Part shown: positions 21,093-28,858 of the stretch, in pieces
How positions within the stretch are numbered: the stretch's first letter is position 1
Layout: each line of letters starts with the position of its first letter
Source: SFDP01 sp051891855
GTDB taxonomy: Bacteria; Bacillota; Clostridia; Lachnospirales; Lachnospiraceae
Direction of reading: 5' to 3'
DNA length: 28,858 nt
NCBI GenBank assembly: GCA_051891855.1
Contig: JBJFFP010000071.1
Span: 1-28,858, forward strand
The notes under the pieces: generated by a model
What the model was told of the DNA's origin: nothing
What the model saw: the letters and a program-made list of their open reading frames with translations, nothing else
The model's database searches: none
Program-made: the position numbers and the translations under genes

Positions 21093-22448
21093 ATGCAGAT
21101 TAATGAGTTAAAAGCTATTGCGAAAGAATATGGTGTGGTGGGGGCCGGCGGTGCCGGTTTCCCGGCCTATGCCAAAATGACCGACCAGGCGGATACGGTT
21201 ATTTTAAATTGTGTAGAGTGTGAGCCGCTTCTAAAGCTACATCGGCAGCTTCTGGCCACCCATACGGAGGAAATCCTTCAGATGCTGGAGGAGGTCAGGA
21301 GAGCTTTTGGAGCAAAGGAAGCCGTGATTGGAATTAAAAGTGAATATACCGCCACTATTCAGGCATTGGAGGAGGTTTTGCGAGAATATCCGCATATCAG
21401 GATATGTTCCTTAAAAGCCTCTTATCCCATGGGAGATGAAGTGGTTTTAATTTATGAGGCCACCGGACGGGTTATTAAGCCGGGGGGACTCCCCATAGAT
21501 GAGCAGGTAGTCGTGTACAATGTGGAAACCATGTATAATCTGTACAGGGCTGTCCATCATAAGCAGCCCGTTACGGAAAAGCTGGTTTCTGTTGTAGGTG
21601 AGGTGGAGCACCCGTCAACTCTCTTTGTTTCTCTGGGAACTACGGTGAAACAGGCTGTCTTGGCGGCGGGAAAGATAACCACGGCGAATCCCGTATATCT
21701 GATGGGAGGCCCTATGATGGGAAAGCTGGGAAGGGAAAATACTCTGATTACCAAGACGACAAATGCCATCATCGTATTGCCCGGGGAGCATGATCTGGCA
21801 AGAAGAATGGAAAAGAATCTGGATATAGAAAGAAGAAGGGCATCTTCTGTCTGCTGCCAGTGCAGGGCCTGTACAGACCTTTGCTCCAGACATATGCTGG
21901 GGCATCCCATTGAACCGCATCTGGTGATGAGAGCAGTGGGTAAATATGATTTGTCTGACTTGAAGATTTATATGAATACAGCCTATTGCAGCGGATGCGG
22001 TATCTGTGAAAACTATGCCTGTCCCCAGGGACTTTCGCCCCGTTCCATTATTCAACAGTTTAAAGGTGGCTTGAAGCAGGCAGAAGTTAAGGTAGAAAGG
22101 TTGGAGCCCTCACCGGTAGAGTGGGACAGAGAGCTAAAGAAGCTGCCTGTGCATCGATTGGCGAAGCGTTTAGGCCTTGCCCGTTATGATGTGGATGCTC
22201 CTTTCCGAGAAGAAACGGTACAGGTAAATGAGGTAAAAATTCCACTTAGCCAGCACATAGGAGCTCCGGCACTGCCTGTTGTCTCTGTAGGAGAATGGGT
22301 GAAAAAGGGACAGTTAATCGGTGAGCCCACGGAGGGCCTGAGTGTAGGAATCCATGCTTCCATTGACGGGGTAGTGGATAAGGTAAATGGAAGAGAAATT
22401 GTAATTAAGGTGAAGACCGATGAAAGAGCTGCCGGGGCAGCAGAATGA
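21093..22448 (+). CDS. pduS: PduS-like flavin/iron-sulfur electron-transfer protein (RnfC-related)
   Basis: A 451-residue protein of the RnfC/NuoF-related PduS family. The N-terminal GVVGAGGAGFPAYAKM block belongs to the FMN/NADH-binding domain. Two ferredoxin-like clusters follow, CCQCRACTDLCSRH and CSGCGICENYACPQG, and an SLBB/barrel-like end. In B12-dependent Pdu systems PduS reduces cobalamin; here the dehydratase is a glycyl-radical enzyme, so its job is more likely moving electrons from NADH, perhaps through the shell via PduT. ATG 21093 begins 1 nt after the pduN stop; the ribosome binding site is weak, suggesting coupling. Confidence 0.9.
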   Translation: MQINELKAIAKEYGVVGAGGAGFPAYAKMTDQADTVILNCVECEPLLKLHRQLLATHTEEILQMLEEVRRAFGAKEAVIGIKSEYTATIQALEEVLREYPHIRICSLKASYPMGDEVVLIYEATGRVIKPGGLPIDEQVVVYNVETMYNLYRAVHHKQPVTEKLVSVVGEVEHPSTLFVSLGTTVKQAVLAAGKITTANPVYLMGGPMMGKLGRENTLITKTTNAIIVLPGEHDLARRMEKNLDIERRRASSVCCQCRACTDLCSRHMLGHPIEPHLVMRAVGKYDLSDLKIYMNTAYCSGCGICENYACPQGLSPRSIIQQFKGGLKQAEVKVERLEPSPVEWDRELKKLPVHRLAKRLGLARYDVDAPFREETVQVNEVKIPLSQHIGAPALPVVSVGEWVKKGQLIGEPTEGLSVGIHASIDGVVDKVNGREIVIKVKTDERAAGAAE

Positions 22449-22456
22449 GAGGAAAA

Positions 22457-23005
22457 ATGGCAAAGGCAATCGGAATGGTGGAATGTACTACGGTAGCCAC
22501 CGGATTTAAAGCAGCGGACGATATGGCAAAGGCGGCAGATGTGGAAATCTTACAGGCAGAGGTTACCTGTCCCGGCAAATTTGTAATCCTGATTACCGGG
22601 GAACTGAGTGCGGTGAGGGCTTCCGTTGAGGCGGTAGAAGGAAGATATCAGGAGAAAATCATGGATACCTTCGTTTTGGGCAATCCTCATGAAGCTATTT
22701 TTCCTGCCATTTACGGAACCACCCATCCGGAGCATATTGATGCCCTGGGGATTTTGGAAACCTACGATGTTTCCGCTCTGATTGTGGCCGCAGACTTGGC
22801 AGCCAAAACCGCTATTGTAGATTTGATTGAGCTTAGATTAGCCAAAGGCATGTGCGGTAAAAGCTATATGACACTGACCGGAAGTGTGGCAGCGGTAGAA
22901 GCGGCCATTGAAAAGGCGAAAGCAGAGGCAGGAGACAGAGGGATGTTTCTGGACAGCTCCGTTATTGCTCGTCCTTCAGATAAGCTGGTGCCCTATATCT
23001 TCTGA
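22457..23005 (+). CDS. pduT: BMC-T shell protein with iron-sulfur cysteine (PduT-like)
   Basis: A 182-residue protein with two BMC domains in tandem (AKAIGMVECTTVATGFKAADDM and ALGILETYDVSALIVAADLA), forming trimeric pseudohexamers. Cys38 in TCPGKF matches the cysteine of PduT that holds a 4Fe-4S cluster at the trimer axis, so it may pass electrons across the shell, with PduS as inside or outside partner. I chose ATG 22457, the family start, over ATG 22445 that overlaps the pduS stop; AGAGG at 22448-22452 precedes 22457 by 4 nt, while nothing precedes 22445. Confidence 0.92.
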   Translation: MAKAIGMVECTTVATGFKAADDMAKAADVEILQAEVTCPGKFVILITGELSAVRASVEAVEGRYQEKIMDTFVLGNPHEAIFPAIYGTTHPEHIDALGILETYDVSALIVAADLAAKTAIVDLIELRLAKGMCGKSYMTLTGSVAAVEAAIEKAKAEAGDRGMFLDSSVIARPSDKLVPYIF

Positions 23006-23064
23006 AAGTAGACAGGTAAAGCTTAGCAAAACAGGCTGTTAAGACCAGGAATGAGAGGAAGAAT

Positions 23065-23844
23065 ATGCTTGCGGCAGAAAGACGAAAACAGATTCTGGAT
23101 AAGGTTCGGGAAGAAAAAAAGGTTATTGTCAGTGAACTGAGCAAAGAATACGAGGTATCCGAAGAAACCATACGGCGGGATTTGGAAAAGCTGGCGGAGG
23201 AAGGATATATTGTTAAAAGCTATGGAGGAGCGGTAATTAATGAGATTGGCAATATCGACCTGCCTTTTAATGTGCGCTGGAAGGTAAATTCCCAGGGAAA
23301 GCAGAGAATTGCCGAGCTGGTAAACCGGGAAATACGGGACGGAGACCATATTTTTCTGGATGCCTCGACTACAGCAGTATTTATTGCCAAAAATATTAAA
23401 CAGAAAAAGCATTTGACCGTAATCACCAACTCCATAGAAAATCTTTTGGAATTATCGGATGTATCGGATTGGGATATTATCGCCACCGGAGGACTGCTAA
23501 AGGCCGGCTCCATGTCTCTTTTGGGGAAAAAGGCATCTGACAGCATTGAAGCTTATAATGCAGACAAGATTTTTTTCTCCTGCAAGGGGCTGGATTTGGA
23601 AAAGGGTGTTACGGAAGGTAATGATGAAATGGGAAGCATCAAGCAAAGTATGATTAAAGCTTCCGGGAAGGTCTATCTGGCTGTGGATTCCTCCAAGTTT
23701 GATAAGGTGGCCTTTTCCAATATCTGTAAGCTGTCCCGGCTGGATGTGGTGGTTACCGATAAAAAACCGGAGTCCAGATGGCTTAATGCCTTTGCGGAGC
23801 ACCGGATTCAATGTATATATCCTGAAACAGAAGTGAAAGAGTAA
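23065..23844 (+). CDS. DeoR-family transcriptional regulator
   Basis: A 259-residue sugar-operon regulator. The N-terminal winged helix-turn-helix (about residues 5-57) contains VSELSKEYEVSEETIRRDLEKL and the SYGGAV segment. The C-terminal DeoRC sensor domain has DASTTAVFIAKNI, TNSIENLLEL and ATGGLLKAGSMSLLG, and ends with VVVTDKK. Members usually repress and respond to a phosphorylated sugar, here possibly fuculose-1-phosphate or a related triose phosphate (inference). It is encoded within the BMC operon between pduT and the dehydratase, and could act at the palindrome over the operon promoter. GAGAGGAA precedes ATG 23065. Confidence 0.92.
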   Translation: MLAAERRKQILDKVREEKKVIVSELSKEYEVSEETIRRDLEKLAEEGYIVKSYGGAVINEIGNIDLPFNVRWKVNSQGKQRIAELVNREIRDGDHIFLDASTTAVFIAKNIKQKKHLTVITNSIENLLELSDVSDWDIIATGGLLKAGSMSLLGKKASDSIEAYNADKIFFSCKGLDLEKGVTEGNDEMGSIKQSMIKASGKVYLAVDSSKFDKVAFSNICKLSRLDVVVTDKKPESRWLNAFAEHRIQCIYPETEVKE

Positions 23845-23860
23845 AAGAAAGGAAAGCGAA

Positions 23861-26392
23861 ATGATGATGTATAATCCCACACCTATAGCAAAATCAGAGC
23901 GAATCAAAAGAATGGTGGAGCATCTGTTTGCCAAAATGCCGGAAATAGAGGCGGCAAGAGCTGAGCTGATTACCCAGTCCTATCAGGCAACGGAAGGCCA
24001 GCCTACAGTGATTCGTAAGGCAAAGGCTTTTGAGCATATATTAAAACACCTGCCCATTATCATTCGTCCGGAGGAGTTGATTGTGGGAAGCACGACCCTG
24101 GCTCCCAGAGGCTGCCAGACTTATCCGGAGTTTTCTTATGAATGGTTGGAAGCGGAATTTGATACGGTGGCTACCAGAAGTGCAGATCCTTTCTACATCA
24201 GTGAAGAGACGAAGAAAAAGCTGAAGGAGGCCAATGCCTATTGGAAGGGAAAGACCACCAGTGAGCTGGCTACCTCCTACATGGCGCCGGAGACCCTAAG
24301 AGCGATGGAACATAACTTTTTTACTCCCGGCAACTATTTTTACAATGGAGTAGGCCATGTGACGGTACATTATGATCAGGTACTGAATCTGGGGCTTAAG
24401 GGAATAAAGGAAAAGGCAAAAAAGGAAATGGAAGGCTGTCAGTTTGGCGATGCAGACTATGCTGCAAAAATGACCTTTTTGGAGGCGGTACTGATTTCCT
24501 GCGATGCGGTCATTACCTATGCAAAGCGATATGCGATTTTAGCAGCCTCCATGGCAGAAAGAGAAACCAATGCTGCCAGGAAAAAGGAGCTTTTGGAAAT
24601 TTCCCGCATCTGCTTGCGGGTACCGGAAAATCCGGCACAGAGCTTTTGGGAGGCCTGTCAGTCCTTCTGGTTTATTCAACAGCTTTTGCAGGTGGAATCC
24701 AGCGGACACTCCATTTCTCCGGGACGCTTTGACCAGTATATGTATCCTTTTTATGAGAAGGATATACTGGCAGGTAAGCTGACCAGAGAATATGCGCAGG
24801 AGCTGATTGACTGTATCTGGGTGAAATTAAATGATTTAAATAAATGCCGTGATGCAGCCAGTGCAGAAGGATTTGCCGGCTATTCCCTGTTTCAGAATCT
24901 GATTGTAGGCGGTCAGACGGCGGAGGGAAGGGATGCCACCAATGATCTGTCCTTTATGTGTATAACTGCCTCTGAGCATGTGTTTTTGCCCCAGCCTTCT
25001 CTTTCCATTCGGGTATGGAACGGCTCTTCCAAGGAGCTTTTGATGCGGGCGGCAGAGCTGACCAGAACGGGAATCGGTCTTCCCGCTTATTATAATGATG
25101 AGGTGATTATCCCTGCATTGGTTAATCGTGGCCTGACTATGGATGATGCAAGAAATTATAATATTATCGGTTGTGTGGAGCCACAGGTGGGAGGTAAGAC
25201 CGATGGCTGGCATGATGCAGCTTTCTTTAATATGTGCCGTCCTCTGGAAATGGTATTTTCCAATGGTTATGACAAAGGGGAACAGGCCAGTATCCAGACC
25301 GGGGATGTAGAATCCTTTAAGACATTTGAAGAGTTTTATGAAGCATATAAAAAGCAGATGGAATACAATATATCCCTGCTGGTCAATGCGGATAATGCGA
25401 TTGATAAGGCCCACGCTGTTCTCTGTCCTCTGCCCTTTGAATCCTGTCTGGTGGATGACTGTATGAAGAGAGGAATCAGTGCTCAGGAGGGCGGTGCTGT
25501 TTATAACTTTACCGGTCCCCAGGGCTTTGGCATTGCCAATGTGGCAGACTCCTTATATACCGTAAAGAAGCTGGTATTTGAAGAGAAAAAAGTGACAATG
25601 GGCGAACTGAAGCGTGCCCTGGAAATGAACTATGGTAAAGGCTTTGACGCCATTACCGCAGGTGAGGTGGCTGTGCAGGTAGGTAAGGCCTTAACAGCAG
25701 CCGGTAAAGAGGTAACCCCTGAGATTATTACCCTCACCATTAAGCAGGTACTGAATATGGAATTGCCTGAGGCGGAGAAAAAACGGTATCAGGAGATTCT
25801 GGATATGATTGATGAGCTTCCGAAATTCGGAAATGATATTGATGATGTGGATGCGTTGGCGAGAGAAGCAGCCTACCTGTATACCAGACCGCTGGAGAAG
25901 TATACCAACCCCAGAGGCGGTATGTTCCAAGCGGGACTCTATCCGGTATCCGCCAATGTACCCCTGGGAGCACAGACAGGAGCAACTCCTGACGGAAGGT
26001 TGGCTCATACTCCTGTTGCGGACGGTGTGTCTCCCACCTCGGGAAGAGATGTAAACGGCCCTACGGCAGCCTGCAATTCCGTAGCTAAGCTGGATCACTC
26101 CATTGCCAGCAACGGAACGCTGTTTAATATGAAAATGCATCCTACCGCCATGGCGGGACAAAAAGGACTGGAGAATTTCGTATCCCTGGTTCGGGGCTAT
26201 TTTGATCAGAAGGGCATGCATATGCAGTTTAACGTAGTGGATCGTCAGACCCTTTTAGATGCCCAGAAGCATCCGGAAAAATACAGCGGTCTGGTGGTGC
26301 GTGTGGCAGGCTACTCGGCCCTGTTTACCACATTGTCCAAATCCCTGCAGGATGATATTATCCGAAGGACGGAGCAGGCCGTAAACCGATAG
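23861..26392 (+). CDS. B12-independent propanediol dehydratase (glycyl-radical enzyme)
   Basis: Converts (S)-1,2-propanediol to propionaldehyde and water by a glycyl-radical mechanism, the signature enzyme of this microcompartment; it is destroyed by oxygen once activated. The 843-residue protein closely resembles the Roseburia inulinivorans diol dehydratase. The catalytic Cys438 and Glu440 lie in GCVEP, the substrate-pocket block in HSISPGRFDQYMYP, and the radical Gly817 in VRVAGYSALF near the C-terminus. The N-terminus begins almost at the core (PTPIAKSERIKRMVEHL), with no obvious encapsulation extension. ATG 23861 has AAGGAAA about 7 nt upstream; two further ATGs follow immediately. Glycerol dehydration is the main alternative activity. 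Confidence 0.95.
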   Translation: MMMYNPTPIAKSERIKRMVEHLFAKMPEIEAARAELITQSYQATEGQPTVIRKAKAFEHILKHLPIIIRPEELIVGSTTLAPRGCQTYPEFSYEWLEAEFDTVATRSADPFYISEETKKKLKEANAYWKGKTTSELATSYMAPETLRAMEHNFFTPGNYFYNGVGHVTVHYDQVLNLGLKGIKEKAKKEMEGCQFGDADYAAKMTFLEAVLISCDAVITYAKRYAILAASMAERETNAARKKELLEISRICLRVPENPAQSFWEACQSFWFIQQLLQVESSGHSISPGRFDQYMYPFYEKDILAGKLTREYAQELIDCIWVKLNDLNKCRDAASAEGFAGYSLFQNLIVGGQTAEGRDATNDLSFMCITASEHVFLPQPSLSIRVWNGSSKELLMRAAELTRTGIGLPAYYNDEVIIPALVNRGLTMDDARNYNIIGCVEPQVGGKTDGWHDAAFFNMCRPLEMVFSNGYDKGEQASIQTGDVESFKTFEEFYEAYKKQMEYNISLLVNADNAIDKAHAVLCPLPFESCLVDDCMKRGISAQEGGAVYNFTGPQGFGIANVADSLYTVKKLVFEEKKVTMGELKRALEMNYGKGFDAITAGEVAVQVGKALTAAGKEVTPEIITLTIKQVLNMELPEAEKKRYQEILDMIDELPKFGNDIDDVDALAREAAYLYTRPLEKYTNPRGGMFQAGLYPVSANVPLGAQTGATPDGRLAHTPVADGVSPTSGRDVNGPTAACNSVAKLDHSIASNGTLFNMKMHPTAMAGQKGLENFVSLVRGYFDQKGMHMQFNVVDRQTLLDAQKHPEKYSGLVVRVAGYSALFTTLSKSLQDDIIRRTEQAVNR

Positions 26393-26396
26393 GAAA

Positions 26397-26430
26397 TAGC
26401 AGAGATTGCTTGAGTGTTCAATCACTGCTA
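26397..26430 (+). other. Intercistronic hairpin between dehydratase and activase genes
   Basis: TAGCAG-A-GATTG (26397-26408) pairs with CAATC-A-CTGCTA (26419-26430): 11 pairs around one A-A mismatch and a 10-nt loop. It starts 4 nt after the dehydratase stop and has no T run, so it is not a standard terminator. It may stabilise the abundant dehydratase message or lower activase expression. Confidence 0.6.
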
Positions 26431-26443
26431 AAGAGGAAGTTGT

Positions 26444-27238
26444 ATGGAAGATTATAGGAATATTTCCGGCAGAATATTTGATATACAGCGCTATTCCATC
26501 CATGATGGAGTGGGAATACGAACCATCGTTTTTTTAAAGGGCTGTGCCCTCAGATGCCGTTGGTGCTGCAATCCCGAATCCCAATCCTTTGCCGTTGAAA
26601 CCATGCTGATTAATGGAAAGAAAAAGGTGATGGGCAGAGACATAACTGTGGCTGAGGTGATGGAAACGGTGAAAAGGGATATGCCTTACTACAGCCGCTC
26701 GGATGGAGGACTGACTCTATCGGGGGGAGAGTGCCTGCTGCAGCCTGATTTTTCCAGGGGACTTTTAAAGGCAGCTAAGGAGATGGGGATCAATACGGCC
26801 ATTGAAAGTATGGGCTTTGCCAAATATGAGACGATTGCAAGTATTCTGCCATATCTGGATGTTTACCTGATGGACATAAAACATATGAACCCGTCGAAGC
26901 ATGCTGAGTTTACGGGAAAAAGCAATGAATTGATGGTGGAGAATGCAAGAAGGATTGCAGAAAGCAGACAGACGGAGCTGATTATCCGTGTTCCTACCAT
27001 TCCCGGCTTCAATGACACTAAGGAAGAAATAATGGAGATAGCCCAATTTGCAGACTCCCTCCCCGGAGTAAGGCAGATTCACCTTTTGCCCTACCACAGC
27101 TTTGGCAGAGGTAAATATGAAGGGCTTGGCAGAGACTATCCCATGGGAGAGGTGGCACCGCCTTCAGCTGAAAAAATGGAGCAGTTCAAAGAAGAGGTGG
27201 AGCAAAATACTGCACTTTACTGTCAAATTGGTGGTTGA
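26444..27238 (+). CDS. Glycyl-radical enzyme activase (radical SAM), compact form
   Basis: Installs the glycyl radical on the dehydratase using S-adenosylmethionine and a 4Fe-4S cluster. The 264-residue protein has the radical-SAM motif with Cys34, Cys38 and Cys41 (GCALRCRWCCNPES), LTLSGGECLLQPDF as the SAM-binding GGE region, and the PFL-activase-like VYLMDIKHMN segment. The usual insert with extra ferredoxin-type CxxCxxC clusters, common in activases of this group, is absent: after NPESQ the chain passes in about 25 residues to TVAEVMETV. AGAGGAAG precedes ATG 26444. It is the last gene of the operon before a terminator and is paired with the dehydratase just upstream. Confidence 0.93.
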   Translation: MEDYRNISGRIFDIQRYSIHDGVGIRTIVFLKGCALRCRWCCNPESQSFAVETMLINGKKKVMGRDITVAEVMETVKRDMPYYSRSDGGLTLSGGECLLQPDFSRGLLKAAKEMGINTAIESMGFAKYETIASILPYLDVYLMDIKHMNPSKHAEFTGKSNELMVENARRIAESRQTELIIRVPTIPGFNDTKEEIMEIAQFADSLPGVRQIHLLPYHSFGRGKYEGLGRDYPMGEVAPPSAEKMEQFKEEVEQNTALYCQIGG

Positions 27239-27245
27239 TTTTTAG

Positions 27246-27287
27246 AATCGTCAAGTATACTATAAAAGAGTATATTTGGCGATTTTT
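27246..27287 (+). terminator. Rho-independent terminator closing the microcompartment operon
   Basis: A 16-bp stem (arms 27246-27261 and 27269-27284, including two G-U pairs) with loop ATAAAAG is followed by a T run to 27287. It begins 8 nt after the activase stop and separates the operon from guaA, though the short gap to guaA (27314) leaves little room for a separate promoter. Confidence 0.82.
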
Positions 27288-27313
27288 CTGCCTGAATATG
27301 AATGGAGGCTTAT

Positions 27314-28858
27314 ATGGATAAAGAATTGGTAATCGTCCTGGATTTCGGAGGACAATATAATCAGCTGGTAGCACGGCGTGTAAGGGAGTGTAATGTCTAT
27401 TGCGAAATCTACTCCTATAAAACGGATTTGGACAAGATCAAGGCCATGAATCCCAAGGGAATTATTCTTACCGGGGGGCCCAACAGCTGCTATGAAGAGG
27501 GGGCGCCTACTTGCGGACGTGAGTTGTTTGAACTGGGGATTCCCGTATTGGGACTTTGCTATGGTGCCCAGCTGATGATGCATGTTTTGGGAGGAAAAGT
27601 GGAAAAGGCTCCTGTCCGCGAATACGGAAAGACCCTTGTGCATACCGATACGGCCTCTCCGTTATTTGCAGATGTGGAAAAGGAGACCATCTGTTGGATG
27701 AGCCATTTTGATTATATTTCCCAGATCGCTCCGGGATTTTCTGTTGTAGCCCACACAGCAGCCTGTCCGGTGGCAGCTGCCCAGTGTACATCGAAAATGC
27801 TGTATGCTATCCAGTTTCATCCTGAAGTTTTGCATACCCGGGAGGGAACCAGGATGCTGTATAATTTTGTCCGGGGAATCTGTGGCTGTTCAGGGGACTG
27901 GAGAATGGATTCCTTTGTGGAAAATTCCATTGTGGAAATTCAAAAAAAGGTTGGAAAGGGACGTGTTCTCTGCGGGCTTTCGGGAGGGGTGGATTCTTCG
28001 GTGGCAGCAGTGCTGTTATCTAAGGCCATTGGAAATCAGCTGACCTGTGTGTTTGTGGACCATGGCCTTCTTCGTAAGGATGAAGGGGATGAAGTGGAAG
28101 CTATCTTTGGGCCTGAGGGTAACTACGAATTGAATTTTATCCGGGTAAACGCACAGAAACGTTTTTACGCAAAGCTGGCAGGAGTAAGTGAACCGGAAAG
28201 CAAGCGAAAGATTATCGGAGAAGAATTTATCCGTGTATTTGAAGAGGAAGCAAAGAAAATCGGGACTGTAGATTTTCTGGTGCAGGGAACCATCTATCCG
28301 GATGTGGTGGAAAGCGGTCTGGGAGGAGAATCTGCAGTAATCAAATCCCACCACAATGTAGGAGGACTTCCTGATTACGTGGATTTTAAAGAGATTATTG
28401 AGCCCTTAAGGAATCTGTTTAAGGATGAGGTACGCAAGGTTGGGTTGGAGCTTGGCATTCCACAAAAGCTGGTTTATCGGCAGCCCTTTCCCGGTCCCGG
28501 CCTGGGGGTTCGGATTATCGGTGAGGTTACGGCTGAGAAGGTGCGTATCGTGCAGGAAGCAGATGCCATTTACCGGGAGGAAATCGAGAAGGCGGGACTT
28601 GCCCGAAGCATCGGTCAGTATTTTGCCGCCCTTACCAATATGCGTTCCGTTGGGGTTATGGGGGATGAACGAACCTATGACTATGCAGTGGCCCTGCGGG
28701 CAGTGAATACCATTGATTTTATGACGGCGGAGGCCACGGAGATTCCCTTTGAGGTTCTGCAGACCGTGATGAGTCGAATCATCAATGAGGTTCGGGGAGT
28801 CAATCGGGTGCTGTATGATTTGACCAGTAAGCCGCCGGGGACGATTGAGTTTGAATAA
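27314..28858 (+). CDS. guaA: GMP synthase (glutamine-hydrolysing)
   Basis: Makes GMP from XMP, ATP and glutamine in purine synthesis. The 514-residue protein has the N-terminal class I glutamine amidotransferase domain, with nucleophile Cys82 in GLCYGAQLM and the QFHPEV histidine/glutamate, then the ATP-pyrophosphatase domain with P-loop GLSGGVDSS, and the dimerisation domain with RQPFPGPGLGVRIIGE, ending KPPGTIEFE. It is full length; its stop TAA is the last codon of the window. ATG 27314 is preferred over ATG 27302 because GGAGG at 27304-27308 lies 5 nt before it and overlaps the other. It is a housekeeping gene unrelated to the fucose system. Confidence 0.97.
   Translation: MDKELVIVLDFGGQYNQLVARRVRECNVYCEIYSYKTDLDKIKAMNPKGIILTGGPNSCYEEGAPTCGRELFELGIPVLGLCYGAQLMMHVLGGKVEKAPVREYGKTLVHTDTASPLFADVEKETICWMSHFDYISQIAPGFSVVAHTAACPVAAAQCTSKMLYAIQFHPEVLHTREGTRMLYNFVRGICGCSGDWRMDSFVENSIVEIQKKVGKGRVLCGLSGGVDSSVAAVLLSKAIGNQLTCVFVDHGLLRKDEGDEVEAIFGPEGNYELNFIRVNAQKRFYAKLAGVSEPESKRKIIGEEFIRVFEEEAKKIGTVDFLVQGTIYPDVVESGLGGESAVIKSHHNVGGLPDYVDFKEIIEPLRNLFKDEVRKVGLELGIPQKLVYRQPFPGPGLGVRIIGEVTAEKVRIVQEADAIYREEIEKAGLARSIGQYFAALTNMRSVGVMGDERTYDYAVALRAVNTIDFMTAEATEIPFEVLQTVMSRIINEVRGVNRVLYDLTSKPPGTIEFE

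Noticed and set aside
21093..22448. PduS as evidence for B12-dependent propanediol use
   Set aside because: No B12 dehydratase subunits, reactivase or adenosyltransferase are present; the dehydratase has the glycyl-radical motif.
25691..26221. Minus-strand open frame of about 176 codons inside the dehydratase gene
   Set aside because: Fully antisense to a conserved glycyl-radical enzyme; composition reflects codon bias of the real strand.
27239..27313. Purine riboswitch upstream of guaA
   Set aside because: The leader is too short and contains only a simple hairpin with a T run; no aptamer-like three-way junction can be drawn.

Overview
The window reads as a chromosomal segment of an anaerobic, spore-forming gut-type Firmicute, most likely a Lachnospiraceae member (Roseburia/Blautia-like). 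The support is a SpoIIID gene, low-to-moderate GC with strong AAAGGAGG ribosome binding sites, lipobox lipoproteins, and an oxygen-sensitive glycyl-radical enzyme. The family is an inference from gene content; the sequence alone does not name a species. Almost everything between 1.2 and 27.2 kb serves one pathway: uptake of L-fucose and its fermentation to 1-propanol and propionate through a bacterial microcompartment (BMC).

Layout. (1) 1-1200: the 3' end of an unidentified gene, spoIIID, and a minus-strand lipoprotein. (2) 1.2-8.9 kb: an AraC-type regulator diverges from fucI (L-fucose isomerase), which is followed by a sugar ABC transporter in the order permease, double ATPase, permease, binding lipoprotein, closed by a strong hairpin terminator. 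(3) 8.95-12.34 kb: fucU (mutarotase), an unknown gene overlapping it, a sugar kinase that looks like RhaB rather than FucK, a ParA-type ATPase and a very small basic, probably disordered protein. (4) 12.36-13.54 kb: two minus-strand genes, a PepSY-like lipoprotein and a PHP-domain hydrolase, apparently unrelated to the rest. (5) 13.55-27.24 kb: an A-rich leader and a near-perfect sigma-A promoter, then the BMC operon: EutS/PduU-type shell protein, PduV-like GTPase, fuculose-phosphate aldolase, GlcG/PduO-C-like protein, PduP, zinc alcohol dehydrogenase, four BMC-H proteins, PduL, a BMC-P vertex protein, PduS, PduT, a DeoR regulator, the B12-independent propanediol dehydratase and its radical-SAM activase. 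A terminator follows. (6) 27.31-28.86 kb: guaA, complete to the last base.

How it works together: FucU and FucI convert fucose to fuculose, the kinase makes fuculose-1-phosphate, and the aldolase splits it into DHAP and lactaldehyde. Lactaldehyde is reduced to 1,2-propanediol, which the glycyl-radical dehydratase turns into propionaldehyde. PduP and PduL make propionyl-CoA and propionyl-phosphate, and the alcohol dehydrogenase regenerates NAD+. Four enzymes carry an amphipathic terminal helix typical of encapsulation peptides, including the aldolase, so lactaldehyde production itself is probably inside the compartment. This matches the described glycyl-radical-associated fucose/rhamnose BMC class (GRM5 type). 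No kinase for propionyl-phosphate and no cobalamin genes are in the window.

The least-described element is the ParA ATPase plus 88-residue partner (11303-12341), which fits a McdAB-like system that would position or segregate this microcompartment. Other points of interest are the unknown gene coupled to fucU, a BMC-H protein with an insertion at the pore-side loop, a repressor-like palindrome over the BMC promoter, and intercistronic hairpins before the aldolase and activase genes.
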